Shown here in pieces: positions 1 through 10,784 of a DNA stretch of 13,265 nt. The first letter of the stretch is position 1, and every line of letters starts with the position of its first letter. This stretch comes from a bacterium (GTDB lineage: Bacteria > Bacillota > Bacilli > Lactobacillales > Streptococcaceae). The position numbers and the translations under genes were made by a program. Below the pieces are notes generated by a model. The model searched no databases. It was given only the letters and a program-made list of their open reading frames with translations, and had not been told where the DNA came from. The stretch is taken from contig CAJNDL010000045.1 of the NCBI GenBank assembly GCA_905221505.1, positions 1 through 13,265 on the forward strand, written 5' to 3'.

Positions 1-933
1 GAATTCTCTCAAGTCCTTGAAGAAGAATTGGAAAAACTGAGTCAGGACATTGAGGAGACACCCGTTAAAGGAAAGGACGAACGTAAAACCCAACGTCGTA
101 AACTCAAGAAAGTCTTGCGTAAAGTCAAAGATGATTTTTCAGTACGTGCTGAAAAATATGAGAGTTATCAGGAGACATTTGAAGGTCGCAACAGCTTTTC
201 CAAAACAGATACAGATGCCACTTTTATGCGGATGAAAGAAGATCATATGAAAAATGGCCAACTCAAGGCTGCATATAATCTTCAAATCGCTACTGAAAAC
301 CAATTTGTTCTTCACTATGATGTCTTTTCAAATCCGACAGATACCAAGACTCTTCTACCATTCCTTGAAACCTATCCGCATGACTTGAAGATAGTTGTCG
401 CGGATGCTGGATATGGAAGTGAAGAGAACCTCCTTCGTTTAGACGAAAAGGGTGTGAACCATCTGATTAAACATGCCATGTTTGATAAGGAACAAAAGAG
501 AGGGTATAAACAGTCAGCTAGAAACTTAGCGAATTGGCACTATGATGATAAGGAGGATAGCTACACACATCCTAATGGTTGGTGCTATCGTTTTCACCAT
601 ATCAAACATCAGAAGACACAGACGGACTTTCAACAGGAAATCAAGGTTTACTACGCTGATGAACCTGAATCAGCCCCTCAAAAGGGACTGTATATGAACG
701 AACGCTATCAGCACTTAAAAACTAAAGAATGCCAGGCGCTTTTATCTCCCGAAGGTAGACAGATTTTCGCTCAACGCAAGATTGATGTGGAACCTGTCTT
801 TGGGCAGATAAAGGCTTGTTTGGGTTACAAGAGATGTAATCTGAGAGGGAAGCGTCAAGTAAGAATTGACATGGGATTGGTACTTATGGCCAATAACCTC
901 CTAAAATACAATAAGAGAACGACTCAAAATTAA
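1..933 (+). CDS. IS1182-family transposase, C-terminal part (5' end outside window)
   Basis: DDE-type transposase of an insertion sequence. The frame is open from base 1, so the gene begins upstream; a TTG at 28 is only an internal codon, and about 310 codons are visible. IS1182-family enzymes are usually around 450-550 residues, so this is roughly the last two thirds. Visible family landmarks are the segment DATFMRMKEDHMKNGQLK (bases 217-270), the motif VADAGYG with the second catalytic Asp at 403-405, and KIDVEPVFGQIK with the catalytic Glu at 790-792. The first catalytic Asp would lie outside the window. No frameshift or stop interrupts the visible part, so the copy may be intact. The gene converges on polC; its stop codon sits at the base of a shared terminator hairpin. 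I could not locate the right-hand terminal inverted repeat. The family call is from motif recognition and is fairly secure. Confidence 0.85.
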   Translation, partial: EFSQVLEEELEKLSQDIEETPVKGKDERKTQRRKLKKVLRKVKDDFSVRAEKYESYQETFEGRNSFSKTDTDATFMRMKEDHMKNGQLKAAYNLQIATENQFVLHYDVFSNPTDTKTLLPFLETYPHDLKIVVADAGYGSEENLLRLDEKGVNHLIKHAMFDKEQKRGYKQSARNLANWHYDDKEDSYTHPNGWCYRFHHIKHQKTQTDFQQEIKVYYADEPESAPQKGLYMNERYQHLKTKECQALLSPEGRQIFAQRKIDVEPVFGQIKACLGYKRCNLRGKRQVRIDMGLVLMANNLLKYNKRTTQN

Positions 934-978
934 AAAGCTAGAGTTTCACAATTGGAAATCTCTAGCTTTTTTTGTGGT
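932..978 (+). terminator. Bidirectional terminator between transposase and polC
   Basis: The perfect 12-bp inverted repeat AAAAAGCTAGAG (932-943) / CTCTAGCTTTTT (960-971) can be extended inward by a few pairs. It is followed by a run of T on the plus strand, and the minus strand reads five T after the mirror stem. It fits a rho-independent terminator for the transposase (plus) and for polC (minus), whose stop is at 1017-1019. The transposase stop codon (931-933) overlaps the first stem base. Confidence 0.85.
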
Positions 979-1016
979 CGAGAACTATTTTGTCTCAGGC
1001 TCGTCTGTTATTTTTT

Positions 1017-4000
1017 TTAAAACAACTCATCAAACAAACTCAACTGGTTATCCTCTGGCATGTTGCCGAGAATCCCCATTTCATCCATCTTTTCAACCAA
1101 GGTTGATGAGAGACCACCGCGTTTGCGTAGTTCTGTTTTGGAGAGAAATTCTCCCTCTTCACGCGCTCGAACTAGCTGCTTGGCAACGTTTTCTCCCAGA
1201 CCATCCATTGCTACAAATGGCGGAATGAGGGTATCCCCATCGATAAGGAACTCTGTCGCCTGACTACGATAGAGATCGAGTTTCCCAAACTTGAAACCAC
1301 GCTCCCACATTTCATTGACAATCTCAAGAGTGGTATAGAGGTCAATTTCCACATTAGAGGCTTCATTGTTCTTCCGTTTTTCAGAGATTTCTTCCATTCT
1401 GCGCTTAATAGCATCCAAGCCCGCACCCATGGTCTTGATATCAAAGGCCTTAGCACGGATGGAGAAGTAAGCACAGTAATAATAAATGGGATGGTGAACC
1501 TTGAAGTAGGCCACACGCAAGGCCATCATAACGTAGGCTGCCGCATGGGCTTTAGGGAACATATACTTGATTTTCCCACAGGATTCGATATACCACTCTG
1601 GCACCTTATTAGCCTTCATAGCTTCTATATAACCATTGCGTTCCTCTTCGGAAATCTTGAGCCACAAGCCCTTACGCACCCGTTCCATGATGGTAAAGGC
1701 CATCTTAGGTTCGAGACCAGCATGCATGAGGTAAACCATGATATCGTCCCGACAACCGATAACTGTTGATAGGTCCGCAATTCCTTGCTTGATCAAATCC
1801 TGAGCATTTCCCAACCAGACATCGGTACCGTGGGACAATCCAGATAACTGTAGCAACTCCGCAAAAGTCGTCGGATGCGTCTCATCTACCATCCCACGTA
1901 CAAAGTTGGTTCCAAACTCTGGAATCCCCAGCATGCCCGTCGGCGTTCCGATTTGCTCAGGTGTTACCCCTAGCACATCTGTCCCTGAAAAGAGGGCCAT
2001 CACGCCTTCATCATCCATAGGGATTTCATTAGGATCAATCCCAGATAAATCTTGAAGTTTCCGAATCATGGTCGGATCATCATGTCCCAGTACATCAAGT
2101 TTGAGGACGTTCTCATCGATATCGTGGAAGTTAAAGTGAGTCGTTTGCCATTCAGCCGTCACGTCATCCGCTGGATACTGGACAGGCGTAAAGTCGTAAA
2201 CATCCATGTAGTTGGGAATAACAACAATTCCTCCCGGGTGCTGTCCTGTTGTCCGCTTGACACCAGCAGCACCTTGGGCAAGACGTTCCACTTCTGCATC
2301 ACGATAGAACTTGCCATAATCTCTCTCATAGCCCTTGACAAAGCCATAAGCAGTCTTAGCAGCTACCGTACCAACCGTTCCCGCACGGAAGGCATATTCT
2401 TCACCAAAGATATCACGCACATCCAAGTGGGCACTAGGCTGGTCTTCTCCCGAGAAGTTCAAGTCAATATCTGGAACCTTGTCCCCATCAAAACCAAGGA
2501 AGGTCTCGAAAGGAATATCTTGCCCATTTTTACTGAGTTTGTGACCACAGTTTGGACAATCCTTATTAGGCATATCAAAACCTGAACCGTAAGAACCATC
2601 AGTTATAAACTCACTGTACTGACACTGACCACAGACATAGTGAGGAGAGAGAGGATTAACCTCCGTAATCCCAATCATAGTCGCAACGAAACTGGAACCG
2701 ACAGATCCACGAGAACCAACCAAGTAGCCCCGTTCATTAGAGCGTTGCACCAGCATCTGCGAGGCTAGATAAATCACGGCAAATCCATTCCCCAGAATAG
2801 AAGTTAATTCTTTTTCAATCCGCAAATCAACAATATCTGGCAGCGGATTTCCGTAAATCTCAAAAGCTTTCTTGTAAGTCAATTCAGCGACCGTTTCTTC
2901 AGCCTTATCGATAAAAGGTGTGTACAAGTCACCCTTAACAACCTCAACGGGTTCAAAGATATCTGCCAAGGCATTGGTGTTTTCAATAACCAGTTTACGT
3001 GCCAGTTCCTCTCCCAAGAAGGCAAATTCATCCAACATCTCATTGGTCGTTCTAAAATGAGCCTTGGGAAGTGGTGCTGGTTGAGCATGTTCACCGTGAC
3101 CAATAGTTCGGTTAATCATAGCCCCCTGTCCCAAACTACGGACGATAATTTCACGGTAAATTTCTTCTTCCGGTTCGATATAGTGGACATTTCCCGTAGC
3201 CAGAACAGGCTTACCAAGGCGGTCTCCAACCTCTATCAAACTCTTGATAATGGTCTGAAGTTCCTCCATATCCTTGACCTGCTCCTTAGCAATCAAGGGA
3301 GCATAGATAGCCGGTGGCATGACCTCGATAAAGTCATAATACTTGGCCACCTCAACCGCCGCATCCACACCTTGGGAAACGACTGCATCAAAAACTTCAC
3401 CCTCCGAGCAAGCAGACCCTAAAATCAAGCCCTCCCGATGGGCATCTAGAACCGTTCTCGGAATCCGTGGTACTCCTTCAAAGTACTTGGTATTAGACAA
3501 AGAAACCAGTTTAAAGATATTTTTCAGACCTACCTGATTCTTGACATAAATAGTCGAATGCTTGATCCGAGCTTTTTTGTAAGAATCTGGACTAATCAAA
3601 TCAATATTGAGTCTAGCTAGATCGGTCACACCATGTTTTTCTGCAACCTCTTTGATAAAGATGAAAAGCAGACGACCAGTCGCTTCCGCATCGTAATTGG
3701 CCATGTGGTGGTGTTCCAAGGCCACTCCAAAACGCTTGGTCAAAGGCCCCAAACCATGACGCTTATACTCAGGATAGAGGTTTCTAGCAAACTCCAGTGT
3801 ATCGATAACTGGCTGACTAATCTTTGACAGACCATGACGCTCATAATTGGCATTCATAAAGCCAACGTCAAAGGTCGCATTGTGGGCGACTAAGACTGTA
3901 TCCTTGCAAAATTCTTGGAATTCTTGCAGAACTTGTTCCAGTGGTTTGGCATTTTTGACATGATCATCTGTAATACCAGTCAACTCAGTAGTAAAGGCTG

Positions 4001-5408
4001 ACAAGGGATGTCCAGGATTGATAAATTCATCAAATTCGGCAATAACATTCCCCTTGTACATCTTAGAGGCCGCAACCTGAATCAAGTCATTATAGATGGC
4101 TGATAGACCCGTCGTTTCCACATCAAAGACAACGTAGGTCGCTTCTGACAAGTCCATCTCCACTTCGTTATAGACGATAGGAACCCGGTCCTCCACGATA
4201 TTGGCTTCCATACCATAGATCAGCTGAATTCCAGCTTTCTTGGCCGCCTTATAGCCGTGTGGGAAGGATTGAACGTTTCCATGGTCCGTGATGGCAACCG
4301 CCTTGTGTCCCCACTTAGCAGCTGTCGCAACGATTTCTTCGACCTCTGGCAAAGCATCCATGGTCGACATATTAGTATGAGCATGAAACTCAACTCGGCG
4401 CTCACCTTCTGGCATCAAATCCTTCCGCTCATAGTGAACAACTTCCTGCACATCCTGCACATTCATAGTCAAATCGCGTGTGAAGTTATTCATCTCCACA
4501 TTCCCACGCACTCGGAGCCAAGAATTTTTCTTGATGAGATCAAATTTCTGAGCCTCTTCCTCATTTTTAACCCACTTTTGCATAGAAAAACTTGAAGTGT
4601 AGTCCGTCATTTTAAAATTGATTAAAACACGACCCGTTCTGGTCACTTTTTGCTCTACATCAAAAACAACCCCTTCAAAGACCAGACGATTTTCCTCCGT
4701 CGTCACTTCGATCATAGGAGTAATATCAGCCTTATCCAGCTTCGGTTTAGCTACAGCTTTTTTGGCCTGAAAATCAAAGACTGGTTTGTCTTCTGCTGGA
4801 GGTGGTGCCATCTGTTCTAGTTGTTCCATAGCACGAAGCGCTTCCTCATTGGCAGCTTGAACAATCTGCTCATTTTCAGCATGAAAGGCTTCTTCCTGCT
4901 CTTGAGTCAGCACATCATTCTTCTCTACTTGACAGTTAAAAGTAGGAAAACCAAATTTTTCAAGTTGTTTAGCTAAATTAGGAAGATGATTTTTCTTAAA
5001 GTGTTCCTTATCAATCGCCTCTGAGCCTTCAATAAAGAGTTGATTGCCCTCAGCACGAACTTGCAAATTCTGATAAAGAGATTTAAAGCCTTGACTAGCA
5101 CACGGCCCTTCAGAAAAAGCCTCTCTATAATATGCTTGTAAGAGTTGATTTGAAAATTCTTGAGACAGAGCCTTGATTTCAAAAATAGCTTTATTACCTG
5201 TCTTAGAAAATTCCTCACTCAAACCCTTCTTTAATTCTAAAAAGATTTCAATCGGTAAAATATTAGAAAATACGAAATGAAACTCCCATACCTTACTAAT
5301 TTTATGAACCACAACTCGTTCAATATCAGCATGTGATAAAGCAGATGCCTGTCTCATTTCAGCAGGCATCCCCAGTTGATTCATCAAAATTTCAAAACTA
5401 TTTGACAT
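1017..5408 (-). CDS. polC: DNA polymerase III PolC-type alpha subunit
   Basis: Replicative DNA polymerase of low-GC Gram-positives, with polymerase and 3'-5' proofreading exonuclease in one chain of 1463 residues, the normal streptococcal length. In order it shows an N-terminal domain, an Ala/Pro-rich linker (near [10 protein letters not shown]), an OB-fold region, and the first part of a PHP domain starting at HAHT (342-345). The exonuclease is inserted next, with DVETTG (Asp429, Glu431) and HNATFDVGF. The PHP remainder follows, then a zinc module with CxxC pairs at 926/929 and 951/954. The polymerase active site is PDIDLNF with Asp980 and Asp982, followed by [10 protein letters not shown] and the C-terminal helix-hairpin-helix region. 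It ends [11 protein letters not shown], which looks like a beta-clamp-binding tail. The start is supported by GAGG seven bases upstream. The gene has its own promoter 102 bases or less after fusA. Nothing looks broken. Confidence 0.98.
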   Translation of the reverse strand: MSNSFEILMNQLGMPAEMRQASALSHADIERVVVHKISKVWEFHFVFSNILPIEIFLELKKGLSEEFSKTGNKAIFEIKALSQEFSNQLLQAYYREAFSEGPCASQGFKSLYQNLQVRAEGNQLFIEGSEAIDKEHFKKNHLPNLAKQLEKFGFPTFNCQVEKNDVLTQEQEEAFHAENEQIVQAANEEALRAMEQLEQMAPPPAEDKPVFDFQAKKAVAKPKLDKADITPMIEVTTEENRLVFEGVVFDVEQKVTRTGRVLINFKMTDYTSSFSMQKWVKNEEEAQKFDLIKKNSWLRVRGNVEMNNFTRDLTMNVQDVQEVVHYERKDLMPEGERRVEFHAHTNMSTMDALPEVEEIVATAAKWGHKAVAITDHGNVQSFPHGYKAAKKAGIQLIYGMEANIVEDRVPIVYNEVEMDLSEATYVVFDVETTGLSAIYNDLIQVAASKMYKGNVIAEFDEFINPGHPLSAFTTELTGITDDHVKNAKPLEQVLQEFQEFCKDTVLVAHNATFDVGFMNANYERHGLSKISQPVIDTLEFARNLYPEYKRHGLGPLTKRFGVALEHHHMANYDAEATGRLLFIFIKEVAEKHGVTDLARLNIDLISPDSYKKARIKHSTIYVKNQVGLKNIFKLVSLSNTKYFEGVPRIPRTVLDAHREGLILGSACSEGEVFDAVVSQGVDAAVEVAKYYDFIEVMPPAIYAPLIAKEQVKDMEELQTIIKSLIEVGDRLGKPVLATGNVHYIEPEEEIYREIIVRSLGQGAMINRTIGHGEHAQPAPLPKAHFRTTNEMLDEFAFLGEELARKLVIENTNALADIFEPVEVVKGDLYTPFIDKAEETVAELTYKKAFEIYGNPLPDIVDLRIEKELTSILGNGFAVIYLASQMLVQRSNERGYLVGSRGSVGSSFVATMIGITEVNPLSPHYVCGQCQYSEFITDGSYGSGFDMPNKDCPNCGHKLSKNGQDIPFETFLGFDGDKVPDIDLNFSGEDQPSAHLDVRDIFGEEYAFRAGTVGTVAAKTAYGFVKGYERDYGKFYRDAEVERLAQGAAGVKRTTGQHPGGIVVIPNYMDVYDFTPVQYPADDVTAEWQTTHFNFHDIDENVLKLDVLGHDDPTMIRKLQDLSGIDPNEIPMDDEGVMALFSGTDVLGVTPEQIGTPTGMLGIPEFGTNFVRGMVDETHPTTFAELLQLSGLSHGTDVWLGNAQDLIKQGIADLSTVIGCRDDIMVYLMHAGLEPKMAFTIMERVRKGLWLKISEEERNGYIEAMKANKVPEWYIESCGKIKYMFPKAHAAAYVMMALRVAYFKVHHPIYYYCAYFSIRAKAFDIKTMGAGLDAIKRRMEEISEKRKNNEASNVEIDLYTTLEIVNEMWERGFKFGKLDLYRSQATEFLIDGDTLIPPFVAMDGLGENVAKQLVRAREEGEFLSKTELRKRGGLSSTLVEKMDEMGILGNMPEDNQLSLFDELF

Positions 5409-5435
5409 TCATTTTCCTCACATTATTCTCCTACT

Positions 5436-5464
5436 ATTTTACCATATTTAGAGGTATTTTCTAA
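5436..5464 (-). promoter_or_regulatory. Predicted polC promoter (extended -10)
   Basis: On the minus strand TGGTAAAAT gives an extended -10 with TAAAAT at 5436-5441. Seventeen bases upstream is a weak -35 (TTAGAA, 5459-5464). It lies between the fusA terminator and polC, with a predicted start near 5429, about 20 bases before the polC ATG. Predicted from sequence only. Confidence 0.6.
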
Positions 5465-5496
5465 AGACAAAAGGAAGCCACTAAGTGACTTCCTTT
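5461..5496 (-). terminator. fusA terminator
   Basis: The inverted repeat AAAGGAAG (5470-5477) / CTTCCTTT (5489-5496), with an inner CAC/GTG pairing after one mismatch, stands 14 bases after the fusA stop. On the minus strand it is followed by the T-rich stretch TGTCTTTAG. It is a good rho-independent terminator and separates fusA from polC transcription. Confidence 0.82.
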
Positions 5497-5510
5497 AGAG
5501 TGAGAACTGA

Positions 5511-7592
5511 TTAGTCTTCACCTTTGTTTTTCTTAATGATTTCTTCTTGTACTGACTTAGGTACATCTTCGTAGTGGTCAAATACCATCATGAATGTACC
5601 ACGTCCTTGAGATGCAGAACGAAGAACTGTTGCGTAACCGAACATTTCAGCAAGTGGAACATAAGCACGAACAATTTGGCTGTTACCGTGTGCTTCCATA
5701 CCATCTACACGTCCACGACGAGCAGTTACGTGACCCATAACATCACCAAGGTTTTCTTCTGGAACAGTGATTGTTACAAGCATCATTGGTTCAAGGATAG
5801 CTGGTTGTGCTGATTTAGCAGCTTCTTTAAGAGCAAGTGAAGCCGCGATCTTGAAGGCAGTTTCAGATGAGTCGACATCGTGGTATGAACCATCGTAAAG
5901 CTTAGCTTTAACGTCAACCATTGGGTAACCTGCAAGAACACCGTTAGCCATAGATTCTACCAAACCTTTTTCAACCGCTGGGATAAATTCACGAGGAACC
6001 ACACCACCGACGATTGCGTTTTCGAATTCGAATCCTTTACCTTCTTCGTTTGGAGTAAATTCAATCCATACATCACCGAATTGACCTTTACCACCAGACT
6101 GACGTTTGAAGAATCCACGTGCTTGAGTAGAAGCGCGGAATGTTTCACGGTAAGATACTTGAGGAGCACCTACGTTCGCTTCAACTTTGAACTCACGACG
6201 CATACGGTCAACAAGGACGTCAAGGTGAAGCTCACCCATACCAGAGATAACTGTTTCACCAGTTTCAACGTTTGTTTCAACGCGGAATGTTGGATCTTCT
6301 TCAGCCAATTTTTGAAGGGCGATACCCATCTTGTCTTGGTCAGCTTTAGATTTTGGCTCAACCATCAATTGGATAACTGGTTCTGGAACGTTGATTGACT
6401 CAAGGATGATTTTAGCTTTTTCATCTGTCAATGAGTCACCAGTTGTAGTATCTTTCAAACCAACGGCAGCAGCGATATCACCTGAGTAAACTGTGTCAAT
6501 TTCTTGACGGCTGTTAGCGTGCATTTGAAGGATACGTCCGATACGTTCACGTTTACCTTTAGAAGTGTTCAATACGTAAGAACCTGATTGAAGCACACCT
6601 GAGTAAACACGGAAGAATGTCAAACGACCTACGAATGGGTCTGTCATAATCTTGAAGGCAAGAGCTGCAAATGGCTCTTCATCAGATGCTGGACGAGTTT
6701 CTTCTTCATCTGTATCTGGGTTGATACCTTTAATCGCTGGGATGTCAAGTGGGCTTGGAAGGTAGTCGATAACCGCATCAAGCATCAATTGAACACCTTT
6801 GTTTTTGAAGGCAGAACCACACAATACTGGGAAGAATTCAACGTTGATAGTCGCTTTACGGATACCAGCTTTCAATTCTTCGTTAGTGATTTCTTCACCT
6901 TCAAGGTATTTCATCATCAATTCTTCATCAGTTTCAGCAACTGCTTCAACCAATTTTTCACGGTATTCTTGTGCTTGGTCAAGGTATTCAGCTGGAATAT
7001 CTTCTTCAAGGATATCTGTACCAAGGTCGTTAGTATAGATTTCAGCTTTCATCTTGATCAAGTCGATGATACCACGGAAGTCATCTTCAGAACCGATTGG
7101 CAATTGGATTGGGTGTGCATTTGCTTGAAGACGATCGTGAAGTGTGCTTACAGAGTAAAGGAAGTCAGCACCGATTTTGTCCATTTTGTTGGCAAATACG
7201 ATACGTGGAACTCCGTACTCAGTTGCTTGACGCCAAACTGTTTCAGTTTGAGGTTCAACACCTGATTGTGAGTCAAGAACGGTAACCGCACCATCCAATA
7301 CACGAAGAGAACGTTGTACTTCGATTGTGAAGTCCACGTGTCCTGGTGTGTCGATGATGTTTACGCGGTGGTTGTTCCATTGAGCTGTTGTCGCAGCAGA
7401 TGTGATAGTGATACCACGTTCTTGCTCTTGCTCCATCCAGTCCATTTGTGACGCACCTTCGTGAGTTTCACCAATTTTGTGGATTTTACCAGTGTAGTAA
7501 AGAATACGCTCAGTAGTTGTTGTTTTACCAGCATCGACGTGAGCCATGATACCGATATTACGAGTTTTTTCAAGTGAAAATTCGCGTGCCAT
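5511..7592 (-). CDS. fusA: Elongation factor G
   Basis: Translational GTPase that drives ribosome translocation and, with ribosome recycling factor, splits post-termination ribosomes. The 693-residue length is standard for bacterial EF-G. GTPase motifs are all present: G1 AHVDAGKT (17-24), G2 RGITI (59-63), G3 DTPGH (81-85, with catalytic His85), G4 NKMD (135-138) and G5 GSAFK (259-263). The remaining domains II-V follow at normal length, including the domain IV region and the C-terminal [16 protein letters not shown] stretch. The ATG is preceded by AGGAG with an 11-base spacer, which is slightly long, but the [20 protein letters not shown] start is the conserved one. fusA is cut off from rpsG by a 275-base spacer with a terminator and its own promoter. 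tuf does not follow it; polC does, as is usual in streptococci. Confidence 0.98.
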   Translation of the reverse strand: MAREFSLEKTRNIGIMAHVDAGKTTTTERILYYTGKIHKIGETHEGASQMDWMEQEQERGITITSAATTAQWNNHRVNIIDTPGHVDFTIEVQRSLRVLDGAVTVLDSQSGVEPQTETVWRQATEYGVPRIVFANKMDKIGADFLYSVSTLHDRLQANAHPIQLPIGSEDDFRGIIDLIKMKAEIYTNDLGTDILEEDIPAEYLDQAQEYREKLVEAVAETDEELMMKYLEGEEITNEELKAGIRKATINVEFFPVLCGSAFKNKGVQLMLDAVIDYLPSPLDIPAIKGINPDTDEEETRPASDEEPFAALAFKIMTDPFVGRLTFFRVYSGVLQSGSYVLNTSKGKRERIGRILQMHANSRQEIDTVYSGDIAAAVGLKDTTTGDSLTDEKAKIILESINVPEPVIQLMVEPKSKADQDKMGIALQKLAEEDPTFRVETNVETGETVISGMGELHLDVLVDRMRREFKVEANVGAPQVSYRETFRASTQARGFFKRQSGGKGQFGDVWIEFTPNEEGKGFEFENAIVGGVVPREFIPAVEKGLVESMANGVLAGYPMVDVKAKLYDGSYHDVDSSETAFKIAASLALKEAAKSAQPAILEPMMLVTITVPEENLGDVMGHVTARRGRVDGMEAHGNSQIVRAYVPLAEMFGYATVLRSASQGRGTFMMVFDHYEDVPKSVQEEIIKKNKGED

Positions 7593-7630
7593 GAGGTTTG
7601 TTTCTCCTATTTATTTTTGATTTCTATTCT

Positions 7631-7639
7631 ATTATAACA
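7631..7639 (-). promoter_or_regulatory. Predicted fusA promoter (extended -10)
   Basis: The minus strand reads TGTTATAAT, a TGn extended -10 with a perfect TATAAT at 7631-7636. No recognisable -35 stands at 16-18 bases upstream; that position is taken by the end of the preceding terminator stem. The predicted start is near 7624, about 30 bases before the fusA ATG. Confidence 0.72.
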
Positions 7640-7652
7640 CGATTTTAATAAA

Positions 7653-7677
7653 AACGGATAGGCAGGACCTACCCGTT
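7653..7677 (-). terminator. Terminator between rpsG and fusA
   Basis: A 10-bp stem with one G-U pair, AACGGATAGG (7653-7662) and CCTACCCGTT (7668-7677), has a 5-base loop. On the minus strand it is followed by TTTTATT. It looks like a rho-independent terminator for the rpsL-rpsG transcript. Its downstream arm abuts the fusA -10 region, so termination and re-initiation are packed within about 50 bases. Confidence 0.8.
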
Positions 7678-7704
7678 CTCAATCTTTTCATGCTATTGTT
7701 GGTT

Positions 7705-7728
7705 TCAACTTACTAGATGGTAAGTTGA
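7705..7728. repeat. Perfect 9-bp inverted repeat in rpsG-fusA spacer
   Basis: TCAACTTAC (7705-7713) and GTAAGTTGA (7720-7728) are exact reverse complements around a 6-base loop. Neither side has a T-tract, so it does not look like a terminator. In the rpsG read-through transcript it would form a stable hairpin just before the terminator. Function unknown. Confidence 0.7.
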
Positions 7729-7739
7729 GTTGTAGCCAA

Positions 7740-7824
7740 GAGCTGATCGAGCTCAATTGAACTCGGGCTAAAATCTTGGAAAATAGATAAGCTTTCCTAG
7801 AATCGTTGATTCCGCGTCAAGCTT
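7740..7824. repeat. Further inverted repeats in rpsG-fusA spacer
   Basis: Two more foldable elements lie upstream of the 9-bp repeat in the direction of transcription. GAGCT (7740-7744) pairs with AGCTC (7750-7754), next to a near-palindrome centred on CAATTG. The compound hairpin AAGCTT-GAATC (7789-7804) pairs with GATTC-AAGCTT (7808-7824), with an internal loop between the two helices. Apart from the terminator and the fusA promoter, these structures fill most of the 7593-7867 gap; I see no gene in it. Confidence 0.5.
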
Positions 7825-7867
7825 CCTAATTTTCAGTCGCTTTTTTAACGCCCTTAGTATCTTATTC

Positions 7868-8338
7868 TTACCAACGGAAGTGTGCGAATGCACGGTTAGC
7901 TTCAGCCATACGGTGAGTGTCTTCACGTTTCTTAACTGCTGCACCAGTGTTGTTAGCAGCATCCAAGATTTCTTTTGCAAGACGGTCTTGCATTGTGTGT
8001 TCACCACGAAGACGAGCGATTGTTACCAACCAACGAAGTCCAAGTGTTGTACGACGTTCTGGACGAACTTCAACTGGGACTTGGTAGTTAGAACCACCAA
8101 CACGACGTGCACGTACTTCAAGTACAGGCATGATGTTTTCCATAGCTGTTTCAAATACTTCAAGCGCATCGTTACCAGTAGCTTCTTTGATTTGCTCAAA
8201 AGCACCGTAAACGATTGAAGCAGCTGTACCACGTTTACCGTCAAGCATAACGCGGTTGATAAGACGAGTAACTAGTTGTGAATTGTAAAGCGGATCTGGC
8301 AATACGTCACGTTTTGGAGCTCTATTTTTACGACTCAT
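7868..8338 (-). CDS. rpsG: 30S ribosomal protein S7
   Basis: Primary 16S rRNA-binding protein that nucleates folding of the 3' domain (head) of the 30S subunit and lies near the E-site tRNA. The 156-residue length is normal. Conserved S7 blocks are visible: [10 protein letters not shown] at the start, [16 protein letters not shown] (77-92), [11 protein letters not shown], and the C-terminal [13 protein letters not shown]. The gene lies 19 bases after rpsL and almost certainly shares its transcript. A purine-rich AGGGG lies about 10 bases before the ATG. In E. coli S7 represses its own operon through the rpsL-rpsG spacer; here that spacer is very short, so such control would have to act elsewhere. 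Confidence 0.98.
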
Positions 8339-8357
8339 TTCTCTTTATCCCCTTTCC

Positions 8358-8771
8358 TTATGCTTTTGGACGTTTAGTACCGTATTTAGAACGGCCTTGT
8401 TTACGATCGTTAACACCTGCAGTATCAAGTGCACCACGGACGATATGGTAACGTACCCCTGGAAGGTCTTTTACACGTCCACCGCGAAGAAGAACCACGC
8501 TGTGTTCTTGCAAGTTGTGTCCGATACCTGGGATGTAGGCAGTAACTTCGATAAGGTTGCTCAAACGTACACGAGCGAATTTACGAAGGGCTGAGTTAGG
8601 TTTTTTAGGTGTCATTGTTCCAACACGAGTTGCAACACCACGTTTTTGTGGTGAAGAAACGTTTGTTTGAACTTTTTTATGACTGTTGTAACCAACGTTC
8701 AAAGCTGGTGATTTAGATTTTTCTACTTTTGATTTACGCGGTTTGCGAACCAATTGGTTAATTGTAGGCAT
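8358..8771 (-). CDS. rpsL: 30S ribosomal protein S12
   Basis: Decoding-centre protein of the small subunit, involved in translational accuracy and the classical streptomycin target. The 137-residue length is standard for Gram-positives. Key motifs are [11 protein letters not shown] (Lys56, equivalent to E. coli Lys42) and [13 protein letters not shown] (Lys101, equivalent to Lys87). Both lysines are wild type, so none of the common streptomycin-resistance substitutions is present at these positions. Asp102, the methylthiolated Asp in E. coli, is also kept. AGGAG stands seven bases before the ATG. It is the first gene of the rpsL-rpsG transcription unit and is preceded by a leader of about 130 bases. 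Confidence 0.98.
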   Translation of the reverse strand: MPTINQLVRKPRKSKVEKSKSPALNVGYNSHKKVQTNVSSPQKRGVATRVGTMTPKKPNSALRKFARVRLSNLIEVTAYIPGIGHNLQEHSVVLLRGGRVKDLPGVRYHIVRGALDTAGVNDRKQGRSKYGTKRPKA

Positions 8772-8802
8772 CTACATTCTCCTGTGTTTTTTTATTTTTG
8801 GT

Positions 8803-8899
8803 GATGATACACTTGGTGACAGCTATCATCTGTGTGTACTTTTGCAACATTTGTCAGCACGTCCCTGTACACTCTTGAGAGACCAAAAGTAAAAAGTAC
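8803..8899 (-). promoter_or_regulatory. Structured 5' leader of rpsL
   Basis: Between the predicted transcription start (about 8901) and the rpsL RBS, the RNA can fold into two elements. Its extreme 5' end GTACTTTT (complement of 8892-8899) pairs perfectly with AAAAGTAC (complement of 8836-8843), closing a domain of about 64 bases. A second hairpin pairs 8803-8809 with 8824-8830 (GATGATA/TATCATC) and contains an inner CAC/GTG pairing. This is a candidate regulatory leader; I do not recognise a known family. Confidence 0.45.
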
Positions 8900-8907
8900 C
8901 GTCTATT

Positions 8908-8937
8908 ATTGTAACAAATTTTTCCCTTACTTGTCAA
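8908..8937 (-). promoter_or_regulatory. Predicted rpsL-rpsG promoter
   Basis: On the minus strand a perfect -35 TTGACA (8932-8937) and a -10 TACAAT (8908-8913) are separated by 18 bases. The predicted start is near 8901. A second TTGACA hexamer lies 24 bases further upstream (8956-8961) without a matching -10. This is a strong sigma-A-type promoter, as expected for ribosomal protein genes. Confidence 0.85.
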
Positions 8938-8987
8938 GATATTTTTCTTTTTTATTGTCAATTTTAGCTCTTTTGTATTGCTCCCAA

Positions 8988-9017
8988 AAGAAAGAAAAGG
9001 AGGAATAAGTCCCTCCT
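8988..9017 (-). terminator. Terminator of the ABC/two-component operon
   Basis: AGGAGG (8998-9003) pairs with CCTCCT (9012-9017) around an 8-base loop. On the minus strand it is followed by TTTCTTTCTTTT. It lies about 70 bases after the response regulator stop and upstream of the rpsL promoter, so it separates the two transcription units. The stem is short but GC-rich. Confidence 0.7.
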
Positions 9018-9085
9018 AAAGTTAGGTATTGTTCCATTCAATCCCATCATTTTTAACACATAATGTTCAGAAAAATATTATATCA

Positions 9086-10783
<1,698 letters not shown>

Positions 10784-10784
<1 letters not shown>

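Noticed and set aside
2052..2585. 177-codon open frame on the plus strand
   Set aside because: It is antisense to the catalytic core of polC and shows no recognisable protein features.
6789..7265. 158-codon open frame on the plus strand
   Set aside because: It lies antisense inside fusA, with no ribosome binding site and a composition that reflects the complement of a highly expressed gene.
7768..8007. 79-codon minus-strand frame running from rpsG into the spacer
   Set aside because: It overlaps rpsG in another reading frame; the spacer part looks like RNA structure, and no start signal supports it.
8358..8771. Possible streptomycin-resistance allele of rpsL
   Set aside because: Lys56 and Lys101, the classical resistance positions, are wild type.
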